In this document: positions 25,461 to 34,851 of the stretch, in pieces
Layout: each line of letters begins with the position of its first letter
Numbering within the stretch: position 1 is the stretch's first letter
NCBI GenBank assembly: GCA_963818695.1
Contig: CAWFTG010000011.1
Coordinates: 620,001-684,000 of the forward strand
DNA length: 64,000 nt
Direction: 5' to 3'
Source of the DNA: AP-15 sp963818695
GTDB lineage: Bacteria; Pseudomonadota; Alphaproteobacteria; ATCC43930; CGMCC-115725
Notes under the pieces: model-generated
Seen by the model: only the letters and a program-made list of their open reading frames with translations
What the model was told of the DNA's origin: nothing
Database searches by the model: none
Translations under genes and position numbers: made by a program

Positions 25461-26666
25461 ATGATGCGCCTGTTGCTCGCCCTCATGCTCGTCCTCGTTC
25501 CTTTGTCATCCCGGGAGCAGCCCGCAGCCGGGCCGCCGGCGGTGGGCGTGGTGCGCGCCGAGCGGCAGCAGATCACGCAGACCGACGAATTCATCGGGCG
25601 CATCCAGGCGGTGGGGCGCGTGGCACTCGTCGCCCGGGTCACCGCGTTTCTCGAAAAGCGGCTGTTTGTCGAGGGTGCCGAGGTCAAAAAGGACGATCTC
25701 CTTTATCAGCTCGAGAGGCCGCCCTTTCAGGCGCAAGTCGACGCGGACCAGGCGAATGTGGAGCAACTGCAAGCGCAGCACCACAATGCCGAGCTGACAT
25801 TGGAGCGTGCTCAATATCTGTTGAAGACAGTCGCCGGCCAGCAGTCGAATGTCGATGCCGCGCTTGCCTCGGAACGGTCGCTCGCGGCACAGATCGCTGG
25901 GGCCCAGGCCCAGCTGCAGCAAGCCCAGATCAATCTGGGCTACACCGAAATCCGTGCGCCGATCGACGGCAAGATCAGCGCGACAGAAGTCACAGAGGGC
26001 AACGTCGTGTCGCCGACCAGCGGCACCCTGGCGACGATCGTCAGCCAGGACCCGATGTATGTGCTCTTCCCGATCTCGACGCGCGCCGGGCTCGATCTGC
26101 GCAATCGTTACGAACCGAAGGGCGGTTTCAATGCGGTTGTGATCAAACTACGCCTCACGGATGGGCGGATATACGGGCAAGACGGCAAGCTCGATTATGT
26201 ATCGCCGACGGTCGCGACCAACACCGATACAGTCACGGTCCGCGGCGTGGTCCCCAATCCGCTCATTCCCGGGATGCCCGAGAAGGGGCCTGCCCCGCGC
26301 GAGCTGTTCGACGGAGAGTTCGTGACCGTGCTGCTCCAGGGCGTGCAGCCGATACTCGTTCTTGCGATTCCGCGCGCCGCGGTATTGTCCGACCAGCAGG
26401 GCGATTACATCTACGTCGTCGACGCGCAGAACAAGGCGCAGCAGCGTCGCATCCAGCTCGGCCAGTCGACCCCATCCACAGCCGTGGTCAGCAATGGGCT
26501 GAAGGAGGGAGAGCTGGTCATCAGCGAAGGGCTGCAGCGGGTGCGGCCCGGCGAGGTTGTGTCGCCGGGACCGGCGACCCCGCCGCCGGAGGTCGCACCG
26601 CGCGGTGGGAGCTCGCCGAACGAGACGGCCGAGCCCGTCTCGAGCGGGTCGGAGGCGAAGCCATGA
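25461..26666 (+). CDS. RND efflux periplasmic adaptor (membrane fusion protein)
   Basis: This adaptor links an inner-membrane RND pump to an outer-membrane channel. After a hydrophobic leader (LLLALMLVLVPLS) come the lipoyl-like half-motif FIGRIQAVGRVALVARVTAFLEKRLFVEGAEVKKDD, read in two blocks, and a long coiled-coil hairpin (about residues 85-150, alanine, glutamine and leucine rich). They are followed by YTEIRAPIDGKISATEVTEGN and a beta-barrel ending at GLQRVRPGE. No lipobox cysteine is present, so it is anchored by the leader or free in the periplasm. In-frame starts at 25416 and 25443 are alternatives; 25461 gives the cleanest leader. Its stop overlaps the pump gene by four bases. Confidence 0.9.
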   Translation: MMRLLLALMLVLVPLSSREQPAAGPPAVGVVRAERQQITQTDEFIGRIQAVGRVALVARVTAFLEKRLFVEGAEVKKDDLLYQLERPPFQAQVDADQANVEQLQAQHHNAELTLERAQYLLKTVAGQQSNVDAALASERSLAAQIAGAQAQLQQAQINLGYTEIRAPIDGKISATEVTEGNVVSPTSGTLATIVSQDPMYVLFPISTRAGLDLRNRYEPKGGFNAVVIKLRLTDGRIYGQDGKLDYVSPTVATNTDTVTVRGVVPNPLIPGMPEKGPAPRELFDGEFVTVLLQGVQPILVLAIPRAAVLSDQQGDYIYVVDAQNKAQQRRIQLGQSTPSTAVVSNGLKEGELVISEGLQRVRPGEVVSPGPATPPPEVAPRGGSSPNETAEPVSSGSEAKP

Positions 26667-29600
26667 TTTCCGCGATCTTTGTCGATCGCCCGCGGCTCGC
26701 GGTCGTCATCGCGCTCGTCATCACGATCGCCGGCCTCTTGGCGTTGACGCGCATCCCTGTCGCGCAGTTCCCGGACATCGTGCCGCCTCAGACCGTAGTC
26801 TCGGCTACCTATCCCGGCGCCTCCGCCGCGGTCGTCGAATTGAGCGTTGCACAGCCGATCGAGGCGCAGGTCGTCGGCGTCGACAAGATGATCTACATGA
26901 ATTCGACGAGTGGCAATGACGGCAGCTACAACCTGACCGTCAGCTTTGTTCTCGGCAGCGATCCCGACATCAACACCAACGCCGTCAATAACCGGGTGCA
27001 AACTGCGCTCGCCCAGCTGCCCCAGGAAGTTCAGCTGGAGGGGCTGACGATACAGAAGAAATCGTCGGCGGTCCTGCAATTCATCATGCTCTACAGCGAG
27101 AACGGCAAGCAGGATCCGCTGTTTATCACCAATTACGCGATCATCAATGTGCTCGACGTATTGTCCCGGACCCCTGGGGTCGGTCAGGCGCGCATATTCG
27201 GCGCGCTCAATTATTCGATGCGCATCTGGTTCGATACCCAGCGACTCGACAATCTGAAGTTGACAGCGGCCGATGTGATCACGGCGATCCAGGCGCAGAA
27301 TGTGCAGGCGCCGGTCGGTCGGATCGGCGCGCGCCCGATCGGCAAAGACCAGCAATTCCAGATGAATGTGCAGACGCAGGGTCGCCTGACAACCCCCGAG
27401 CAGTTCGGCGATATCGTGTTGCGCGCCAATCCCGATGGGTCGCTGGTGCGTGTACGCGATGTCGCCCGGGTCGATCTCGGCGCCCAGAACCAGGATATTG
27501 AAGGCCGCCTCAACGGCGAGCCTGCAGTCGCGATCGGCATCTATCTCTCGCCCGGCGCGAATGCCGTACAAGCCGCTGCTGCAGTCAGAGCCAATCTCGA
27601 TCGATTGAGTCAGCGCTTTCCGCCGGGTCTCAAATATCTGGTCAACTACGACACGACCACCTTCGTCCAGGACACCATTCACGACGTCCTGATCACGCTG
27701 TTGGTCGCTTTTGTGCTGGTCGTGATTGTCGTCTTTTTGTTTCTCGGCAGCCTGCGCGCGACCCTCATTCCCGCAATCGCGGTACCGGTTAGCGTGATCG
27801 GCAGCTTTGCGGTGCTGCTGGTGATGGGGTATTCGGCCAATACGATATCGCTGCTCGCAATGGTATTGGCGATCGGCATCCTGGTCGACGACGCTATCGT
27901 CGTGGTCGAGAACGTCGAACGCGTCGTAGAGGAAGAACCGAACCTGTCACCTGCGGACGCGACGAAAAAGGCAATGGCCGAGATCACCGCGCCGATTGTC
28001 GCGATCACATTGGTTCTCCTTTCCGTGTTCGTGCCTATAGCCTTTATTCCCGGCATCTCGGGAACTCTCTTCCGGCAATTCGCGGTGACGATCAGCGTCG
28101 CGATGCTGATTTCGGCATTGAATGCGCTGACCTTGTCCCCGGCGCTGTGCGCCGTTTTTCTCCGCCCCGGCGGTCCGAAGCGCGGCCCGATGGGCTGGGT
28201 GTTGCGGCGCATCGACAATATCCGTGACGGTTATGCGGCAATCGTGCGCCGCCTCGTGCGCGTCTCGGTACTAGGCATTGTAGCGATATTGGCGAGTGCT
28301 GCCGGGATATATTTTCTGTCGTTGCGAACGCCGACGGGGTTTCTGCCGGAAGAGGACCAGGGCGCCTTCTTTATCTCAGTGCAGTTACCGGACGGGGCTT
28401 CGGTCATCCGCACCCGCGAAGCGGTTAAGCGCGTCGAGGCTGTGTTGAAGACGATGCCACAAATCCAAAACATCTTCGCAATCGTCGGCTTCTCGATCAT
28501 CGACGGCGTCAACGAGCCGAATACCGGCTTTGTCGTGCCGACATTGAAGCCGTTCGCCAATCGTGTCGGCGCGGCGAACTCGGCACAGGCGCTGATCGCA
28601 AAGGTGTTCGCCGAGGGACAGCAGATCCGCACCGCGACCGTCATCCCGTTCAACCTGCCGCCGATCATCGGGCTGTCGACGACCGGCGGGTTCGAATACC
28701 GGCTCGAAGGGCTCGAAGGGCAGGAGCCCGCAGCGATGAACAGCGTGATGCAGGGGCTCCTCGCGGCCGCCAACCAGGACCCGCGGCTGACCCGCGTGTT
28801 CTCCACCTTCACCGCGAGCAACCCGTCGATCTTTCTCGACATCGACCGCGAGAAGGCGCAGGCGCTGGGCCTCGGCATGAACGATGTGTTCGGCGCATTG
28901 CAGGCGACGTTGGGCGGCATCTACATCAACAACTTCAATCTGTTCGGCCGCGTCTGGCAGGTCATTATCCAGGGCGAGGCGGCGAACCGCAGAGATGTCT
29001 CCTCGCTGTGGCAGATCCAAATTCGCAACAGGTTCGGCGAAAACGTGCAGCTGCGCTCGATCGCCGACGCTCGGGTCGTTGTCGGGCCGCAGGTCATCAC
29101 CCGCTACAACAACTACCGTGCGATCCCGATTCAGGGCAGTCCCTCGCCGGGCACCTCCTCCGGCGCCGCGTTGGCGGCAATGTCGGCGGTCTCGGCCAAG
29201 ACCCTGCCCTCCGGCTACGGCTATGAATGGACCGGGACCGCCTATCAGGAGGTGGCGGCCTCCGGCCAGACCGGTGCGATCCTCGGGCTCGCCGTGCTGT
29301 TCGCGTTCCTGTTCCTCGTCGCTCTCTACGAAAGCTGGATAATTCCGGTCCCAGTGTTGTTATCGGTGCCGGTCGGGGTGCTAGGGGCGTTTCTCGGAAT
29401 ATTAATTTTCCACCTGGCGCTCGATCTTTATGCCCAGATTGGGCTCGTGGTGCTGATCGCGATGGCCGCCAAGAACGGGATCCTGATCGTCGAGTTCGCG
29501 AAGGACCGGCGCGAGGAAGGCATGGACATCCGCGAAGCCGCGGTGCTCGGCGCGCGCATGCGGTTTCGCGCGGTGATGATGACCTCCTTCGCCTTCATCC

Positions 29601-29806
29601 TCGGCGTCTATCCGCTGGTCGTCGCGCAGGGGGCCGCCGAGATCAGCCGGCACGCCGTCGGAACGCCGGTCTTCGCCGGCATGATCGCCGCCAGCGCAAT
29701 CGGGCTCTTCGTGATCCCGACGCTCTACGTCACGTTCCAGACCATCCGCGAGCGTTCCAGCGCCCGCTTCCGCCGCTTGCGGCCGCGCCCTGCCGGGAAC
29801 GACTAG
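26663..29806 (+). CDS. RND multidrug efflux transporter, HAE1 family (AcrB-like)
   Basis: The 1047-residue inner-membrane pump exports hydrophobic compounds using the proton gradient. It has the first transmembrane segment at the very N-terminus (FVDRPRLAVVIALVITIAGLL, split by the family RP pair), two large periplasmic loops, and twelve helices. The proton-relay aspartates are in VDDAIVVVENVER of TM4, the lysine partner lies in the AAKNGILIVEFAKDRR region, and GxFIPEED-like FLPEEDQGAFFISVQLPDG starts the second loop. It overlaps the adaptor gene (ATGA). No outer-membrane channel or dedicated repressor gene is adjacent. Substrates cannot be predicted. Confidence 0.95.
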   Translation: MISAIFVDRPRLAVVIALVITIAGLLALTRIPVAQFPDIVPPQTVVSATYPGASAAVVELSVAQPIEAQVVGVDKMIYMNSTSGNDGSYNLTVSFVLGSDPDINTNAVNNRVQTALAQLPQEVQLEGLTIQKKSSAVLQFIMLYSENGKQDPLFITNYAIINVLDVLSRTPGVGQARIFGALNYSMRIWFDTQRLDNLKLTAADVITAIQAQNVQAPVGRIGARPIGKDQQFQMNVQTQGRLTTPEQFGDIVLRANPDGSLVRVRDVARVDLGAQNQDIEGRLNGEPAVAIGIYLSPGANAVQAAAAVRANLDRLSQRFPPGLKYLVNYDTTTFVQDTIHDVLITLLVAFVLVVIVVFLFLGSLRATLIPAIAVPVSVIGSFAVLLVMGYSANTISLLAMVLAIGILVDDAIVVVENVERVVEEEPNLSPADATKKAMAEITAPIVAITLVLLSVFVPIAFIPGISGTLFRQFAVTISVAMLISALNALTLSPALCAVFLRPGGPKRGPMGWVLRRIDNIRDGYAAIVRRLVRVSVLGIVAILASAAGIYFLSLRTPTGFLPEEDQGAFFISVQLPDGASVIRTREAVKRVEAVLKTMPQIQNIFAIVGFSIIDGVNEPNTGFVVPTLKPFANRVGAANSAQALIAKVFAEGQQIRTATVIPFNLPPIIGLSTTGGFEYRLEGLEGQEPAAMNSVMQGLLAAANQDPRLTRVFSTFTASNPSIFLDIDREKAQALGLGMNDVFGALQATLGGIYINNFNLFGRVWQVIIQGEAANRRDVSSLWQIQIRNRFGENVQLRSIADARVVVGPQVITRYNNYRAIPIQGSPSPGTSSGAALAAMSAVSAKTLPSGYGYEWTGTAYQEVAASGQTGAILGLAVLFAFLFLVALYESWIIPVPVLLSVPVGVLGAFLGILIFHLALDLYAQIGLVVLIAMAAKNGILIVEFAKDRREEGMDIREAAVLGARMRFRAVMMTSFAFILGVYPLVVAQGAAEISRHAVGTPVFAGMIAASAIGLFVIPTLYVTFQTIRERSSARFRRLRPRPAGND

Positions 29807-29854
29807 CGCAACCCTCTGGTCGGCAAGGCCCCAGCGTGCATTGCAGGGTCGGCA

Positions 29855-30097
29855 ATGGTAAAGCTCAGCAAGCACACGGCCGATGAGATGGAGGGGCGCG
29901 GTATCTTGCTTTCCTACATCGAGGCGGCGCTCACCTCGCCGGATAGCGTCGTGCAAGATATGACCGATCCGGCCCTGAGCCGCTCATATAAAGTCATTAC
30001 CGAATTCGGAAACCGTGTGCTTCGCGTGGTTCACCGACCGGATGGCGATGATATTTTCGTAGTGACGGCGCATTGGGACAGAGGAGCAAAGCTGTGA
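29855..30097 (+). CDS. DUF4258-type small protein
   Basis: The 80-residue product matches small DUF4258 proteins: LSKHTADEMEGRGILLSYIEAAL at the start, then DPALSRSYKVI, and NRVLRVVHRPDGDDIFVVTAHWDR at the end. Its compact fold resembles RelE-like toxins, and such proteins are frequently encoded beside a DUF2283 gene, as here. Its TGA overlaps the next gene's GTG start. A toxin role is unproven for this pair. The 48-base gap after the RND pump suggests it may have its own promoter or be read through from the pump operon. Confidence 0.78.
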   Translation: MVKLSKHTADEMEGRGILLSYIEAALTSPDSVVQDMTDPALSRSYKVITEFGNRVLRVVHRPDGDDIFVVTAHWDRGAKL

Positions 30098-30297
30098 TCC
30101 GGACCAATTACGATCCAGAAGCCGACGTGCTCCATATCGCATTCGGCCCGCAGGGCGTGCGTTCTGATACCTCCGAGGAAGTCGCCCCCGGTGTGTTCGT
30201 AGAGTTCGACCCGAAGGGCAACCCGATCGGCATCGAGGTAATCAGCGTGCGGCGCAGAAGCGGCGAAATTGCGCCGATGCAAGCAGCCGCCAAGTAG
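30094..30297 (+). CDS. DUF2283 domain-containing small protein
   Basis: This 67-residue protein has the DUF2283 pattern: NYDPEADVLHIAFGP, then SEEVAPGVFVEFDPKGNPIGIEVISV. The GTG at 30094 is preferred because it overlaps the stop of the DUF4258 gene (GTGA) and follows GAGGAGCAAAGCT; a start at 30073 would lie within the preceding gene. The two genes form a coupled pair, and I infer that this one is the partner or antidote if the pair is a toxin-antitoxin module. It converges on mutL with a 13-base gap. Confidence 0.78.
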   Translation: MIRTNYDPEADVLHIAFGPQGVRSDTSEEVAPGVFVEFDPKGNPIGIEVISVRRRSGEIAPMQAAAK

Positions 30298-30310
30298 CTC
30301 TGGCCCTGCT

Positions 30311-32074
30311 CTACCGGCGCCCGAACAGCCGCTCGATGTCGGCGAGGTCGAGCGCGATATAGGTCGGGCGGCCGTGATTGCATTGCCCGCTGTTGGGGGT
30401 CGCCTCCATCTGGCGCAGCAATGCGTCCATCTCGGGAGGCGAGAGCTGGCGCCCGGCGCGCACGCTGGTGTGGCAGGCGAGGGTGCCGCAGACAGTCTCG
30501 ATCCGCTCCTTCAAGGCCAGAGTATCGCCCCACTCGGCGAGCTCGTCGGCGAGGTCGCGCACCAGGGCGCCGACATCGAGCCCGGGCAGCAAAGCCGGGA
30601 CCTCGCGGACGACGACTGCACCGGGTCCAAAGGGCTCGAGCACGAGCCCGAATTCGGCGAGCTCCTCGGCACGGACGGCGAGCCGTGCGGCGCCGGTCTC
30701 GTCGAGCTCGATTACCTCAGGCAACAGCAGAGCCTGGCGCGCCACGCCCTGCGCGGCCAGCGCCTCCTTCATGCGTTCGTAAACGAGGCGCTCATGCGCC
30801 GCATGCTGATCGACGAGAACGATCCCGGTCGGGGTCTCGGCCAAGATGTAGGTTCGGTGCAGCTGCGCTCGTGCCGAGCCGAGCGGAGCCTCTAGCGCCG
30901 GAGCTTCCTCGGTCGGCCGTAGAAAATTATTGGCGCTCTCGGCGAGCGCCAATGACGAGGTCGGCGGCGGCAATGGGAAGGCGAAGCGGGGCGCGTTCGA
31001 GGTAGAGATGCCAGACCCGGGGCGGAAGGCCGCGACTGCCCCGGCGGCGACGGTCGACGAGGCGCGGTGCCCGGCGGCGGCCAGCGCGTTACGCAGCGCC
31101 CCGACAATCAACCCGCGCACCAATGCGGCGTCGCGGAACCGCACCTCGGCCTTCGCCGGGTGAACATTGACGTCGATTTCCTCGGCAGGCCCGTCGACGA
31201 ACAGCGCGACCATCGGGTGGCGGTCGCGGGCGAGCACGTCCTGGTAGGCGCCGCGGACGGCACCGACCAGCAGTTTGTCGCGCACCGGCCGCCCGTTGAC
31301 GACGAGATACTGGTCGCGCGGCGCGGCGCGGTTGAGGGTCGGCAACCCGATCAGCCCGGTCAGCCGAAACCCGCCTCGCTCGGCATCGATCTCGACCGAA
31401 TTCTCGGCGAAGTCGCGCCCCAGCAGCGCGGCCAGCCGGGCGCGGCGGGCGATTGCCGGTTCGGTGTCCCCGGCCGCGGCGAGCCGCAACAGCACGCGCT
31501 CCTCATCGCCGATTACCGTGAAGGAAATTCCGGGATAGGCCATGGCGAGGCGGCGCACCGAGTCGACGGCCAGATCGCGCTCGGTGCGCGGCGTCTTCAG
31601 GAATTTGAGCCGCGCCGGTGTCGCGAAGAACAGATCGCGCACCTCGACCCGGGTACCCGAGGGATGCGCTGCCGGCACTGGCGCCGATTTCCGGCCCGCT
31701 TCGACCGCGATCTCCCAAGCGCTGTCGGCGCCAGGCGGCCGCGAGGTGATCCGCATCCGGCTGACCGCGCCGATCGACGGCAACGCCTCACCGCGGAAGC
31801 CGAGCGCGTCGATGCGCAAGAGGTCGTCCTCGGGCAATTTCGAGGTGCAGTGCCGCTCGACCGCGAAGACCAGCTCTTCCGCGGTCATCCCGCCGCCATT
31901 GTCGGCGACCGCGATCAGCGCTTGGCCGCCTTCCTTCAATGTGACGTCGATGCGCGCGGCGCCGGCGTCGATCGCGTTCTCGACCAATTCCTTGACCGCC
32001 GCGGCCGGCCGCTCGATGACTTCGCCGGCGGCTATGCGGTTGACGAGCACCGGAGGCAGAAGACGGATCGCCAT
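30311..32074 (-). CDS. mutL: DNA mismatch repair protein MutL
   Basis: MutL couples MutS mismatch recognition to strand incision. The 587-residue protein starts MAIRLLPPVLVNRIAAGEVI and carries the GHKL ATPase motifs ELVENAIDAGA, ADNGGGM, and the GFRGEALPSI lid. A proline and alanine-rich linker lies at about 345-395. The C-terminal domain contains DQHAAHERLVYE, which fits the endonuclease motif DQHA(x)2E(x)4E. QCNHGRPTYI corresponds to the usual CPHGRP metal site with Pro replaced by Asn. So this is probably an incision-competent MutL for a MutH-less system. No mutS is nearby. Confidence 0.95.
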   Translation of the reverse strand: MAIRLLPPVLVNRIAAGEVIERPAAAVKELVENAIDAGAARIDVTLKEGGQALIAVADNGGGMTAEELVFAVERHCTSKLPEDDLLRIDALGFRGEALPSIGAVSRMRITSRPPGADSAWEIAVEAGRKSAPVPAAHPSGTRVEVRDLFFATPARLKFLKTPRTERDLAVDSVRRLAMAYPGISFTVIGDEERVLLRLAAAGDTEPAIARRARLAALLGRDFAENSVEIDAERGGFRLTGLIGLPTLNRAAPRDQYLVVNGRPVRDKLLVGAVRGAYQDVLARDRHPMVALFVDGPAEEIDVNVHPAKAEVRFRDAALVRGLIVGALRNALAAAGHRASSTVAAGAVAAFRPGSGISTSNAPRFAFPLPPPTSSLALAESANNFLRPTEEAPALEAPLGSARAQLHRTYILAETPTGIVLVDQHAAHERLVYERMKEALAAQGVARQALLLPEVIELDETGAARLAVRAEELAEFGLVLEPFGPGAVVVREVPALLPGLDVGALVRDLADELAEWGDTLALKERIETVCGTLACHTSVRAGRQLSPPEMDALLRQMEATPNSGQCNHGRPTYIALDLADIERLFGRR

Positions 32075-32128
32075 CTGCCCGAGTTTATGCTAACGGAGGG
32101 CGCGGTCATAGGAACGAGGAGCGAGCGA

Positions 32129-33312
32129 ATGCGGTCGACGCGCAGCAAGTGATCCGGGCGCCGAATATCTCGAACGGGCGCGCGCTTTTGTTCCCGAGCT
32201 CGCCGCCGCCGCGTCCGAGATCGAGCGCCAGCGCGAATTGCCCGAGCCGGTTGTCGCGGCGATGGTCGAGTGCGGCTTCTTCCGAATGTTGCTGCCGCAC
32301 TCGTTGGGCGGCGCCGAGCTTCTGCCCGCGCCCTATGTCCGGGTCGTCGAGGAAATCGCCAAGGGTGATGCCAGCGCGGCGTGGTGCTTGAACCAGGGCG
32401 CCGGCTGCTCGATGACCGCGGCTTATCTCGATCCGGCCGCCGCCAAGGAGGTCTTTGGCGGACCGCGCGGCATTCTCGCCTGGGGGCCCGGCCCCGGCCA
32501 GGCGCGAATCGTCGAGGGCGGCTACCGGGTGACCGCGACGTGGAGCTTTGCCAGCGGGAGCCATAACGCGACCTGGCTCGGTTGCCACGTGCCGATCTAT
32601 GGCGAGAACGGTGCGCAGCTGTTGCACGCTGACGGCAGCCCGGTCGTCCGCACCCCGATTTTTCCGAAATCCTGCGCCGAGATGACCGACATCTGGCATG
32701 TCATGGGGCTGCGCGGCACCGGCAGCGACAAATATTCGGTGACCGATCTCTTCGTGCCGGCAGCCTATGTCGCGGCGCGCGACGACAGCAACCGCCGCGA
32801 AGACGGAGTGCTCTACCGCTTCAGCAGCCTGCAGCTCTATGCCTCGGGGTTTGCCGGGGTGGCGATGGGTATCGCCGGCAGCACGCTCGACGCTTTCATC
32901 GAGCTCGCCCGCGACAAGGTGCCGTTCCGCGGCAAGAAAACCCTGCGCGACAACAATGTCGTCCAATCAGAGGTCGCGCAGGCCAAGGCACGCCTGCGCG
33001 CCGCCGGCGCTTTATTGTACCGGTCGCTCGAAGAGATCACCGGGGAGGTCGAGCGATCGGGCCATATCACCCTCGAGCAGCGGATGGCGATCAGGCTGGC
33101 CTCGACCTTCGCTATCCACCAGTCGATGAGGGTGGTCGATATGGCCTATCATGCCGCCGGATCGACCGCGATCTTCGAAGAGAACCCGTTCGAGCGCCGC
33201 TTCCGCGACATCCACACCGTCTCGCAGCAGGTACAGGGCCGCCAGGAGCATTTCGAGACGGTCGGCCAATATCTCCTCGGCCTCGACTCCCGACACGCTG
33301 GCCTGGTTGTAA
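32129..33312 (+). CDS. Acyl-CoA dehydrogenase-fold flavin monooxygenase-like protein (two apparent frameshifts)
   Basis: The protein resembles the DszC/HsaA-type flavin-dependent monooxygenases and related acyl-CoA dehydrogenases. Seen are LLPHSLGGAELLPAP, DASAAWCLNQGAG, TATWSFASGSHNATWLGCHV, WHVMGLRGTGSDKYSV and the terminal FRDIHTVSQQVQGRQEHFE. The ATG at 32129 follows GAGGAGCGAGCGA but runs into a stop; removing one A at 32147-32148 joins it to DPGAEYLERARAFVPEL. At the other end, removing one base near 33288 gives DPDTLAWL and a TAA at 33310, the usual family terminus. Uncorrected, only 32238-33416 is open. A separate reductase would be needed for oxygenase activity and none is nearby. 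Confidence 0.72.
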
Positions 33313-33367
33313 GACAGCGTCCTCACCGCCGATACTGTCGGCGCGGGGCTTGGGCAAGGAGGGAGGC

Positions 33368-34366
33368 ATGCAGGTTCGCGACGGTTTTGTCGGCACTGTC
33401 GGGAAGACGCCGCTGATCAAAATGCGGCGGGCCTCCGAGGAGACCGGGTGCACGATCCTCGGCAAGGCCGAGTTCCTCAATCCTGGTGGTTCGGTCAAGG
33501 ACCGCGCCGCCCTCTACATCATCAAGGACGCCGAGGAGCGCGGCCTGTTGCGCCGGGGCGGCGTCATCGTCGAGGGCACCGCCGGCAATACCGGCATAGG
33601 CCTCGCGTTGGTCGGCAATGCCCGCGGCTATCGCACCGTCATCGTCATGCCCGAGACGCAGAGCCAGGAAAAGAAGGACATGCTGCTGTTGTGCGGCGTC
33701 GACCTGCGGCTCGTGCCGGCGGTGCCCTATGCCAACCCCAACAATTATGTCCGCTACTCCGGACGCCTCGCCGAGGAAATCGCCACGCAGGAGCCAAATG
33801 GCGCGATCTGGGCCAACCAGTTCGACAACCTCGCAAACCGACGCGGCCATTACGAGACGACGGGTCCCGAGATCTGGGAGGAGACCGACGGCAAGGTCGA
33901 TGGGTTCACCTGCTCGGTCGGCACCGGCGGCACGCTTTCTGGCGTCGGGATCGCGCTCAAGGAGCGCAACCCCAAGGTCCAGATCTGTCTCTCCGACTGC
34001 ATGGGCTCGGGGATCTACAGCTGGTACGCGCGCCGCGAGTTCAAGCCCGAGGGCAACTCGATCACCGAAGGGATCGGCAACAACCGCGAAACCAAGAACC
34101 TCGATGGGTTCGCGCCCGATGGGCAATACCAGATCACCGACGCGGAGATGCTGCCGATCCTGTTCAGCCTCGTTCAGGACGAGGGGTTAGTTCTCGGCGG
34201 CTCCACCGGGATTAATGTCTGCGGCGCCATGCGTCTTGCGCGCGAGCTCGGCCCCGGCCACACGATCGTGACGATCCTCGCCGATTCCGGCACCCGCTAC
34301 CAATCCAAATTGTTCAACCCTGAGTTCCTCAAGACACGCGATCTGCCCACTCCACCGTGGCTGTAA
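33368..34366 (+). CDS. cysK: Cysteine synthase A-type O-acetylserine sulfhydrylase
   Basis: This PLP enzyme forms cysteine from O-acetylserine and sulfide. The 332-residue protein has VGKTPLIKM at the N-terminus, the PLP lysine in NPGGSVKDRAAL, the substrate loop GTAGNTGIGLAL, the glycine-rich phosphate cradle CSVGTGGTLSGVG, and the closing SGTRYQSKLFN. I chose the ATG at 33368, which follows GGGAGG, over the in-frame start at 33350. An inserted NNYVRYSGRLAEE segment and the ETKNLDG loop are typical of the longer CysK forms. It lies 55 bases after the monooxygenase-like gene. A cystathionine beta-synthase-like role is less likely. Confidence 0.9.
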   Translation: MQVRDGFVGTVGKTPLIKMRRASEETGCTILGKAEFLNPGGSVKDRAALYIIKDAEERGLLRRGGVIVEGTAGNTGIGLALVGNARGYRTVIVMPETQSQEKKDMLLLCGVDLRLVPAVPYANPNNYVRYSGRLAEEIATQEPNGAIWANQFDNLANRRGHYETTGPEIWEETDGKVDGFTCSVGTGGTLSGVGIALKERNPKVQICLSDCMGSGIYSWYARREFKPEGNSITEGIGNNRETKNLDGFAPDGQYQITDAEMLPILFSLVQDEGLVLGGSTGINVCGAMRLARELGPGHTIVTILADSGTRYQSKLFNPEFLKTRDLPTPPWL

Positions 34367-34436
34367 GGAACTACTATCGCTGTCCCGGCGAAAGAGGGTG
34401 TAACCCAATTGGCATTCATCGCCTTCGCTGCATATC

Positions 34437-34566
34437 ACGCCTTCCCGGCGCAGGCCGGGATCCATATCGCAGCCGGCGTGGCGATTCCCGAGGGGCACGG
34501 TCGCAGAAAAACATTCAACCTCAGTTACTTGTGGAAGCATGGATCCCGGCTTTTCGCCGGGACAGC
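34437..34566. repeat. Cluster of CCCGGC...GCCGGG palindromic repeats in a 485-base gap
   Basis: The gap 34367-34851 holds CTTCCCGGCGCAGGCCGGGATCCAT-like units at 34441-34465 and 34542-34566 in opposite orientation. There is a partial unit near 34381 and another at 34798-34826 (GGTCCCGGCTTCCGCCGGGA). A gene remnant lies between them. No intact gene is visible in the gap. Confidence 0.75.
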
Positions 34567-34596
34567 GAGAGAGGCTCATATCAAAAGATCGTGACC

Positions 34597-34776
34597 ATGC
34601 TCGTCGCGCAAAGATACGGCGTCGATCGACTAGTCTGGTTCGAGCGTCACGATACATCGGAAGCCGCAATGCAACGGGAAAAGCGGATCAAGAATTGGAA
34701 GTGAGCTTGGAAGGTCGAGCTGATCGAGAAGGACAATCCGCATTGGACCGATCTCTACGAGAATATATCGAGGTGA
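34597..34776 (+). pseudogene. C-terminal remnant of a GIY-YIG nuclease with an internal stop
   Basis: The frame from 34597 reads RYGVDRLVWFERHDTSEAAM and QREKRIKNWK, then a TGA at 34702, then AWKVELIEKDNPHWTDLYENI and a final TGA at 34774. This is the C-terminal half of the small YhbQ-like GIY-YIG family. The stop replaces an expected arginine codon, so CGA to TGA is likely. The N-terminal GIY and YIG motifs are missing, replaced by repeat sequence, so the gene is dead whichever way the stop is explained. Confidence 0.7.
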
Positions 34777-34851
34777 GGATCCGACCGTGAGGACGGCTGG
34801 ATGGGTCCCGGCTTCCGCCGGGACAGCGCAGATTAGAGGGCGCAAAGAAGC

